From a bacterium (GTDB lineage: Bacteria; Bdellovibrionota_C; UBA2361; OMII01), in contig JAFMIS010000174.1 of the NCBI GenBank assembly GCA_017853915.1, positions 1-5,756 of the forward strand: DNA of 5,756 bases. Reading direction: 5' to 3'. A program made the translations under genes and the position numbers. Below, piece by piece: positions 1 through 3,593 of this stretch (the stretch's first letter is position 1; each line of letters begins with the position of its first letter). The notes beneath the pieces were generated by a model. The model did no database searches and was not told where the DNA came from. It was given only the letters and a program-made list of their open reading frames with translations.

Positions 1-24
1 GCGCCCGACCCGGGCGCCCTCCAA
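1..24 (-). repeat. REP-like palindromic element, copy 1 (cut by the window edge by one base)
   Basis: Bases 1-24 equal 142-165 exactly. On the minus strand this is TTGGAG plus GGCGCCCG-GGT-CGGGCGC, with the last C of the stem outside the window. The stretches between the copies (25-69 and 95-140) contain no gene or other recognisable site. Confidence 0.65.
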
Positions 25-69
25 TTAATTGCGATCATCAATCAGGGCCACCCAACAAACGATGCCCCT

Positions 70-94
70 TTGGAGGGCGGCCGGTCCGGCCGCC
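70..94 (+). repeat. REP-like palindromic element, copy 2, opposite orientation
   Basis: On the plus strand TTGGAG precedes GGCGGCCG-GTC-CGGCCGCC. Head, stem length and loop length equal those of the flanking copies, but the fifth stem pair is G-C instead of C-G, changed on both arms together. Confidence 0.65.
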
Positions 95-140
95 GGGTAT
101 AACGCAAACCAAGAATGTTGAGGGTGATTGGCGACATTTA

Positions 141-165
141 GGCGCCCGACCCGGGCGCCCTCCAA
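141..165 (-). repeat. REP-like palindromic element, copy 3
   Basis: On the minus strand TTGGAG is followed by GGCGCCCG-GGT-CGGGCGCC, a perfect 8-bp GC stem with a 3-nt loop. It matches the element at the window's left edge exactly and lies just past the pilin terminator. A short conserved head before a GC palindrome is the layout of repetitive extragenic palindromes. Confidence 0.65.
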
Positions 166-181
166 GAAATGCACTTTATCG

Positions 182-214
182 AAAAAAAAAGCGCCGGGGT
201 TTCCCCCAGCGCTT
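182..214 (-). terminator. Intrinsic terminator of the pilin gene
   Basis: On the minus strand AAGCGCTGGGG, a GAAA tetraloop and CCCCGGCGCTT form an 11-12 bp stem with one T-G pair, followed by nine T in a row. It starts 24 nt past the pilin stop. The stable tetraloop and long U-run make it a textbook Rho-independent terminator. On the plus strand the stem has an A-run before it and little T after it, so it works mainly for the pilin. Confidence 0.92.
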
Positions 215-238
215 ATCGAGCCACGTATACCGTTGCTC

Positions 239-679
239 TTAGTTGGTGCTACCTTGCTCCTGAATACTTTGGATATTGAAGAAGGTATTCATCATACTGC
301 GGAGGATGAACGCTCCTACGGAAACTACCATACAGCTCAACGCCATCTTGTAGTTACCGAACGCGGCACTCATGATCGCTCCGATTCCCGAAGCTGCCAT
401 CACCAACGCTCCCAAGCTACCCTCAAGGAACGTCATGATAGTCTGAACCGCATTCGCGATTCGGCGGTCATCGTATCCCGTGTAACCACCCTGAGCTCCG
501 AATCCGTTGGCGAAAACCTCGTGCGAGAGGCCGATGCCTAACGCTACGATACCAGCCGTTAACAGGATCATCTGAGCCTGCTTCTCAGTTGGAGTCGTGG
601 AAGCTACAGCCACACGACGAGCAACATCGAGGGAAGCCTCACGCGCCTTAGTGATAATTGAACGAATCTTCGTTGTCAT
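239..679 (-). CDS. TraA/VirB2-like pilin precursor
   Basis: The 146-residue product looks like a propilin of a conjugative pilus. A long basic N-terminus (1-36) leads into a hydrophobic stretch (37-50, QMILLTAGIVALGI) and a likely signal-peptidase site after VFA57, giving a mature protein of about 89 residues. Two hydrophobic helices follow, about 83-107 (FLEGSLGALVMAASGIGA...) and 112-126, joined by a short loop FGNYK, the layout of VirB2 and F TraA. The very long leader resembles F TraA (about 51 residues) more than VirB2. M37 is an internal alternative but would lack the basic leader; ATG 679 has an AGAGAAAAAG sequence before it. The gene stands alone between a candidate promoter and a strong terminator. 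In F, traA comes first in the operon, ahead of traC; here it lies downstream of it. Pilin identity is likely but is based on topology. Confidence 0.75.
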   Translation of the reverse strand: MTTKIRSIITKAREASLDVARRVAVASTTPTEKQAQMILLTAGIVALGIGLSHEVFANGFGAQGGYTGYDDRRIANAVQTIMTFLEGSLGALVMAASGIGAIMSAAFGNYKMALSCMVVSVGAFILRSMMNTFFNIQSIQEQGSTN

Positions 680-694
680 ACTTTTTCTCTACTA

Positions 695-724
695 ATTATT
701 TTTTTGTTTTACGTTACGTATCAA
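695..724 (-). promoter_or_regulatory. Candidate sigma-70-like promoter for the pilin gene
   Basis: On the minus strand TTGATA (724-719) and AATAAT (700-695), each 5 of 6 to consensus, are 18 bp apart. Transcription would start near 688, leaving a very short leader that just contains AGAGAAAAAG before the ATG at 679. The AT-rich setting makes chance matches likelier, so this is tentative. Confidence 0.4.
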
Positions 725-726
725 TC

Positions 727-744
727 GGCGCATATTTCAGCGCC
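727..744 (-). other. Short hairpin GGCGC-N8-GCGCC upstream of the pilin
   Basis: Five-base GC-only arms (727-731 and 740-744) flank an 8-nt AT-rich loop. It lies between the TATAAA at 755-750 and the promoter-like sequence at 724-695, so it would be in the leader of a transcript started at the former. No function can be read from it. Confidence 0.35.
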
Positions 745-765
745 CCAGTTTTATACAAATGTTAT

Positions 766-789
766 GTCACAATGATGGGGCGGTGTGAC
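766..789. promoter_or_regulatory. Spaced dyad GTCACA-N12-TGTGAC, possible operator
   Basis: Perfect 6-bp inverted arms at 766-771 and 784-789. On the minus strand, TATAAA lies just downstream (755-750) without a good -35; the dyad covers the place where a -35 would be, so an activator- or repressor-controlled promoter is conceivable. The arms resemble CRP half-sites in sequence (TGTGA) but the order is inverted and the spacing is wrong for CRP. Confidence 0.3.
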
Positions 790-860
790 TTAGGCAATGA
801 CGTTTTTCCGGTAGGTGAGATTAGGTTGTGTTATCAACATATTACGCCCCAACTGCGCCA

Positions 861-886
861 TATGACACTGTTTACTTCGAGTCATA
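861..886. promoter_or_regulatory. Spaced dyad TATGAC-N14-GTCATA, possible operator
   Basis: Two perfect 6-bp inverted arms (861-866 and 881-886) are separated by 14 bp, about two helical turns centre to centre, as for a dimeric regulator. The TGAC core is shared with the other dyad nearer the pilin. It is an inference from symmetry alone. Confidence 0.3.
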
Positions 887-970
887 ACCTATCGCCTGGC
901 AGAGCGTATTGCTGCGGGCACATCTGCTATATCAGCCGGATGAACACAGGGAGACGTGGCCGGGTGAGTA

Positions 971-1004
971 GCCCGAATTTTGCACGAGAGTGCAATATTT
1001 GGGC
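971..1004. other. Long hairpin with GAGA loop (15-nt arms)
   Basis: On the plus strand the arms GCCCGAATTTTGCAC (971-985) and GTGCAATATTTGGGC (990-1004) flank a GAGA loop. Thirteen Watson-Crick pairs form, with one T-T mismatch and one G-T pair. As plus-strand RNA the G-U would hold; as minus-strand RNA it becomes C-A. The inner core TTGCAC-GAGA-GTGCAA is a perfect 6-bp dyad and might be a protein site. No T-run follows on either strand, so it is not a standard terminator. Confidence 0.7.
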
Positions 1005-1056
1005 GAGCATGCACTTGCAAATTCCGGAGCGCAGCGAGCTTCGTGAAAAATACGGG

Positions 1057-1554
1057 TTAGCCCTGAGATGGAGAATCTAATCCTGGGAGATAGCGCTCGG
1101 GGTCGGTGGCCTTGCCATTAATCCTAATCTCAAAATGAAGATGCGGCCCCGTTGAGAGGCCGGTGCTACCTACCGTGCCCAAAACATCCCCAGCCTTGAC
1201 CCGTGCGCCGATCGAAACTCGCAATGTCTCGCAGTGTCCATAATGGCTCGTAAGTCCAGAGGCGTGTCGAACTACTACCATCTTGCCGTAGCCACCGTGG
1301 GGATCGGAATAGATCACCTGACCATCGGCAATCGAACGGATCTGAGCTCCGTGCGGAGCGGCGAGATCGATCCCCTCGTGATGCTGTTTCATCTTTTTTA
1401 TAGGATGTCGACGCAATCCATAATCACTCGATTTCTGTGGCCCTAAGACGGGGTACACCATCGTGATTTGGGTTGGCATAGCAAGAGTCGGACGCGCGTG
1501 TAGCACCACTCCCAACGTCACCGCGCACAGGAATGAGAGGGCGAATCTCCGCAT
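1057..1554 (-). CDS. Secreted M23 family (LytM-like) peptidoglycan endopeptidase
   Basis: The 165-residue product is a minimal M23 metallopeptidase, a zinc enzyme that cuts peptide cross-links in the cell wall. A signal peptide (MRRF..., hydrophobic 4-18) is likely cut after TLA25. The catalytic domain follows at once, at about 34-156: the first zinc motif HEGID (H59, D63), then SHYGH with H107, then GPHLHFEI with H138 and H140. All expected zinc ligands (H59, D63, H140) and catalytic histidines (H107, H138) are present, so it should be active, unlike degenerate LytM activators. There is no binding domain of its own; the SH3b domain encoded just upstream could supply it. T4SS clusters more often carry a lytic transglycosylase (VirB1, F Orf169) for opening the wall; this enzyme may fill that place. 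Confidence 0.93.
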   Translation of the reverse strand: MRRFALSFLCAVTLGVVLHARPTLAMPTQITMVYPVLGPQKSSDYGLRRHPIKKMKQHHEGIDLAAPHGAQIRSIADGQVIYSDPHGGYGKMVVVRHASGLTSHYGHCETLRVSIGARVKAGDVLGTVGSTGLSTGPHLHFEIRINGKATDPERYLPGLDSPSQG

Positions 1555-1566
1555 AGGTTACTCTCC
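1555..1566 (-). promoter_or_regulatory. Ribosome binding site for the M23 gene, inside the SH3-gene end
   Basis: GGAGAG (1566-1561) lies in the last codons of the SH3 gene, 6 nt before the M23 ATG at 1554, with the SH3 stop TAA (1560-1558) between them. The arrangement supports the chosen start and translational coupling of the two genes. Confidence 0.7.
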
Positions 1567-2541
1567 AGCAGTAATCGAGCCGAGCTTACGAAATTGCTCC
1601 TGCTCCGCATCCGCATTAAAACCCTTAATGCGAACTGAACTGCCATCATTAAGCGAAGCCGAGCCCTCGCCGAACCGGACAAGCGATGAATGAATCCAGG
1701 CGCGTTGACCGTTTGGCGCGTAGACGCGATACCACTCGCCTTGTCGAACTTCTACCATTAACCGAGAGCCTCGACGCACCGGCATAAGCGCTGAATGATT
1801 CTTGCCCGGCCCAAGCCGGAGATCCGCTTTATCAACCGTTACAGTTGCCACCTGAAGATCCGCGTTAGGGGCGGGGGCCACAACATCATCGAGATTCTTT
1901 GGTGATACACGGCGTAACGCCTCGGATTCCTGCGCTGGCGATCGAGTGGCGGGAATAGCATTCGAATTAAGTCGCGCTCGAGAGGATGGACTTACCAATC
2001 CAGAGAGCCGGTTGATCTCTATCTCAGCCGCATACAACTGACTCTTTGCTTCGCTCAGCTGTCTCTCAAGATCCTGGGCTCTCTTCTCGCTAGCTGTAAG
2101 CTTCTTTTGTAGAACGCCCACTGCTCCAGACTCCCGAGGTATTACACGCGGAGCGTTCTGAAGCGAAACACCTTTAACCGACGCCTCAGCATCGGAGCCC
2201 TGTTCTTGAACCATCGGAGACGCGCCCTTCTTGCGAACGATCACGACACCATCAGTTGTTTGTGTCTTGGGAGCGACCGGCTTCACCACAGACGCATTTC
2301 GCAGCAGAGGTTCAGCGCCGTCTTCATCGGGACGACGTGACAGACCCTCTAAAAGAGCCTGTTCGGCCTCCTTAAACTTCTCGCCATAGGCTGGTTCGTT
2401 TGCTTCGGGGTAATCATTCTCTTCGATGATGGGCTGCGATTGGGCCAGGGCAGGGTGCTGCGGCAGGGCCAGAAAACACACCGCGAGAGGAATTCCTCGC
2501 ATAACGCCGGCTAGATATTTAGTAAGTATTTTCAACTGCAT
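1558..2541 (-). CDS. Secreted coiled-coil protein with bacterial SH3 (SH3b) domain
   Basis: The 327-residue product begins with a Sec signal peptide: basic start, hydrophobic stretch about 15-26, likely cleavage after ALA33. A second possible start, M14, would give a more typical 20-residue signal but also lacks an SD. Residues 34-140 are polar and probably disordered. Residues about 142-180 (LQKKLTASEKRAQDLERQ onward) show the heptad pattern of a coiled coil. After a Pro/Ser-rich linker, an SH3b domain spans about 231-289, with DLRLGPG (240-246), GEWYRV around W270 and AWIHSSLV (281-288). SH3b domains commonly bind peptidoglycan. The gene ends 3 nt before the M23 peptidase gene, so the pair is probably co-translated; this protein may position or activate that enzyme, in the way coiled-coil LytM-type factors such as EnvC act in cell-wall hydrolysis. 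That role is inference. Confidence 0.85.
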   Translation of the reverse strand: MQLKILTKYLAGVMRGIPLAVCFLALPQHPALAQSQPIIEENDYPEANEPAYGEKFKEAEQALLEGLSRRPDEDGAEPLLRNASVVKPVAPKTQTTDGVVIVRKKGASPMVQEQGSDAEASVKGVSLQNAPRVIPRESGAVGVLQKKLTASEKRAQDLERQLSEAKSQLYAAEIEINRLSGLVSPSSRARLNSNAIPATRSPAQESEALRRVSPKNLDDVVAPAPNADLQVATVTVDKADLRLGPGKNHSALMPVRRGSRLMVEVRQGEWYRVYAPNGQRAWIHSSLVRFGEGSASLNDGSSVRIKGFNADAEQEQFRKLGSITAGE

Positions 2542-2569
2542 ATAACTGCGCGCGAGCCCAAAACCTCAT
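2519..2569 (-). CDS. Possible 16-codon leader ORF overlapping the SH3-gene start
   Basis: ATG at 2569 follows AGGAA after 3 nt and opens MRFWARAQLYAVENTY, ending at TAA 2521-2519. It overlaps the first 23 nt of the SH3 gene in another frame. The SH3 start at 2541 has no recognisable Shine-Dalgarno (the preceding bases are CGCGCGCAGTTAT), whereas this ORF does. Ribosomes ending 20 nt past the SH3 start could re-initiate there. This rests on position and SD only; a short ORF of this size can arise by chance. Confidence 0.25.
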   Translation of the reverse strand: MRFWARAQLYAVENTY

Positions 2570-2598
2570 GAGTTCCTATTCTCTAATCAGAGGTTATG

Positions 2599-2710
2599 GG
2601 GGAGTTGCTTCAGAAGGTTGCGTCTAAATCAGCAAAAAGAGGCAGCTGCTGCGAAAAATCCTTACTCCACACCAAGAGACCTGCATATGTCCTTGAATTA
2701 ACAGCTTTTT
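2599..2710 (-). repeat. Tandem repeat copy 3: most diverged relic
   Basis: This copy lies 129 bp downstream of copy 2 and is the most diverged. On the minus strand it still reads FKDICRSLGVE then TAA, with a TAA directly before the Phe codon. The hairpin stem GCAG...CTGC is kept with a different loop (CAG instead of CCA; 2652-2642), followed by CTCTTTTT. Its last bases (GAAGCAACTCCCC, minus strand) match copy 2 (GAAGCCACTCCCC). Confidence 0.75.
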
Positions 2711-2725
2711 CGCCCCCTATCAATT

Positions 2726-2838
2726 GGGGAGTGGCTTCACGAGAGGTTGCGTCCAAATCAGCAAAAAGAAGCAGTGGCTGCGCTCATTCTTACTCTAACC
2801 CAAGAGACCTGCGTATATCCTTGAATTGACCGCTTTTT
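2726..2838 (-). repeat. Tandem repeat copy 2: relic of the gene's 3' end
   Basis: This copy lies 113 bp downstream of the first. On the minus strand it still reads FKDIRRSLGLE then TAA, but the frame is closed a few codons upstream by another TAA, so it cannot make more than a fragment. The same GCAG-CCA-CTGC plus T-rich tail is kept (2781-2761). Its right-hand end (AAAAAAGCGGTCAATTC on the minus strand) also resembles the coding DNA before FDDIR with a one-base deletion, so the duplicated unit reached into the gene. It shares about 20 bp more with copy 3 at the other end than with copy 1. Confidence 0.85.
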
Positions 2839-2856
2839 TAACCGGTATTTATCGGA

Positions 2857-2940
2857 GAGTTGCGTCTGAATCAGCAAAAAGAAGCAGTGGCTGCGCTCAT
2901 TCTTACTCTAACCCAAGAGACTTGCGTATATCATCGAATT
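2857..2940 (-). repeat. Tandem repeat copy 1 in transcription order, covering the 3' end of the 121-residue gene
   Basis: Read on the minus strand, this copy encodes FDDIRKSLGLE and the stop (2905-2903), then runs about 45 nt into the non-coding region. The non-coding part holds GCAG-CCA-CTGC followed by TTCTTTTT, a weak terminator-like hairpin (2894-2874). It matches the next copy (2746-2827) at 77 of 82 positions without gaps, by my own count. It appears to be the source of the other two copies, because only here does the frame belong to a full-length gene. Confidence 0.85.
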
Positions 2941-3268
2941 TACCCGCCTTGTCCCTCGAATCAGCCTCACGCTTGCGATTGCGCTCAAACGCTCCATTGG
3001 CCAACTCTTCAAGCTCATCGACCTTGGGTTGGGAGGGCTGTTTTTGTTGTCGATAGTCACGCGCACGACTCTCTGAATCGCGTAAGAAGCTCTCTATCTC
3101 ACGGTTCTGGGCCTCTTCTTCAAATCGTGATGGCGTCGCCGCGCCCCCGCCCTCTGTGCGCGAGCCGTATCGAACCGCCGCCACCATTAAAGCCAAAACG
3201 ACCAAGACCCCGATCTGAAACCTACTTCTAAGAGGAGAGGTAAAATTTCTCAGACTTATCAGGCTCAT
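2903..3268 (-). CDS. Small single-pass membrane protein of unknown function, T4SS cluster
   Basis: The 121-residue product has a basic N-terminus (R7, R14, R16), one hydrophobic segment at about residues 18-32 (QIGVLVVLALMVAAV) and a highly charged tail rich in Glu, Arg, Lys and Gln that is probably helical and periplasmic. The tail holds EELANGAFERNRKREADSRD and ends FDDIRKSLGLE. There is no clear signal-peptidase site, so it is probably an anchored protein. It starts 18 nt after the lipoprotein stop behind a short, close GGAAG. In F the gene after traC is trbI, which also encodes a roughly 128-residue protein with one N-terminal membrane helix; that is a positional and size resemblance only, and I see no sequence match. 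The last 11 codons and the stop lie within a DNA unit repeated twice more downstream. Confidence 0.75.
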   Translation of the reverse strand: MSLISLRNFTSPLRSRFQIGVLVVLALMVAAVRYGSRTEGGGAATPSRFEEEAQNREIESFLRDSESRARDYRQQKQPSQPKVDELEELANGAFERNRKREADSRDKAGKFDDIRKSLGLE

Positions 3269-3286
3269 GCTTCCAAGCTCATTAGA

Positions 3287-3577
3287 TTAGCGATTGGGCT
3301 TCTTGTAGTACTGCCACCGTCCCTGCCGGATCTCAGTGACCTCCTGATGCCCCGGTCGATAGTAGTGCCCCTCAGGATCCAACCCTGGCGGAACATCAAC
3401 AACGTCAACCATCGGCTCTTCCCAAATATACTCAACAACTCCGGGGGGCTCTTTTACCCGATATTCAACCACGGTAGGAGGAGAACTTTCAACGGGCGCC
3501 CGCGAGCTACAGCCGGAGGCATGTGCCCCTACAAGCCCCATCAATCCCATGATAACCACTACACGCGAAGTGTTCAT
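3287..3577 (-). CDS. Small outer-membrane lipoprotein of the T4SS cluster (VirB7/TraV-like by position)
   Basis: The 96-residue product has a short N-terminus with one Arg, a hydrophobic stretch (V6-A18) and a lipobox-like ASGC with the acceptor Cys at residue 23. The -3 position is Ala rather than the preferred Leu. The mature part is about 74 residues, Pro- and charge-rich, without further cysteines. It holds an imperfect internal repeat, VVEYRVKEPP (36-45) and VVEYIWEEPM (47-56), then PPGLDPEGHYYRPGHQEV (63-80) and a C-terminal RQGRWQYYKK. No retention Asp follows the Cys (it is CSS), so outer-membrane sorting is expected. VirB7 and TraV are lipoproteins of the T4SS outer-membrane core; size and cluster position make a similar role plausible, but I do not recognise the family. 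Start chosen from the strong SD. Confidence 0.8.
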   Translation of the reverse strand: MNTSRVVVIMGLMGLVGAHASGCSSRAPVESSPPTVVEYRVKEPPGVVEYIWEEPMVDVVDVPPGLDPEGHYYRPGHQEVTEIRQGRWQYYKKPNR

Positions 3578-3593
3578 ATACCTTTTCTCCTTA
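3578..3593 (-). promoter_or_regulatory. Ribosome binding site for the lipoprotein gene, adjoining the traC stop
   Basis: On the minus strand the traC stop TAA (3593-3591) is followed directly by GGAGAAAAGG and then, 9 nt after GGAG, by the ATG at 3577. This strong Shine-Dalgarno fixes the lipoprotein start and suggests that the two genes share a transcript and possibly coupled translation. Confidence 0.75.

Larger units (their letters stand above)
680..1056 (-). other. 377-bp non-coding gap before the pilin gene, rich in dyad symmetry
   Basis: No credible gene is seen on either strand. In minus-strand order the gap holds a long hairpin (1004-971), a weaker imperfect hairpin (942-921, arms CATC/GATG with inner GCT/AGC), the spaced dyad TATGAC-N14-GTCATA, the spaced dyad GTCACA-N12-TGTGAC, a short GGCGC/GCGCC hairpin and a promoter-like sequence directly before the pilin. 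No U-run terminator follows the M23 gene, so readthrough into the pilin is possible. A nick site or origin of transfer often sits in gaps like this in conjugative elements, but no known oriT sequence was recognised. Confidence 0.6.
2542..2902 (-). other. 361-bp non-coding interval between the membrane-protein and SH3 genes
   Basis: Most of this interval is filled by repeat copies 2 and 3 and the non-coding half of copy 1. The remaining 57 bp before the SH3 start hold a short dyad CTCT-GATT-AGAG (minus strand, 2592-2581) and a possible leader ORF starting at 2569. I see no convincing sigma-70 promoter, so the SH3-M23 pair may rely on readthrough from the ATPase operon. Confidence 0.6.

Noticed and set aside
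1..165. CRISPR array or integron attC sites from the evenly spaced repeats
   Set aside because: Only three copies occur, in alternating orientation with a 25-bp element that is nearly all palindrome; no cas genes, integrase or attC core bases are seen.
128..541. 137-codon plus-strand frame
   Set aside because: It passes through a REP-like element, the pilin terminator and most of the pilin gene antisense; the poly-A of the terminator becomes a Lys run.
766..789. CRP binding site
   Set aside because: The arms contain TGTGA/TCACA but in inverted order and with 12-bp spacing, unlike TGTGA-N6-TCACA.
658..1080. 140-codon plus-strand frame over the pilin-M23 gap
   Set aside because: It starts inside the pilin gene antisense, runs through the hairpins and dyads, has a Cys/His/aromatic-scattered composition without a recognisable fold, and no SD. 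The gap is better read as regulatory.
2596..3056. Plus-strand frames with repeated peptide VASKSAKRSSGCAHSYSNPRDLRIS
   Set aside because: The peptide repetition simply mirrors the DNA repeats. In the most diverged copy the plus-frame peptide is lost in its second half, whereas the minus-frame C-terminus is kept.
3268..3282. Five-codon ORF (MSLEA) whose TGA overlaps the ATG of the membrane-protein gene
   Set aside because: An ATGA overlap is suggestive of coupling, but five codons with no clear SD is too little to separate from chance.
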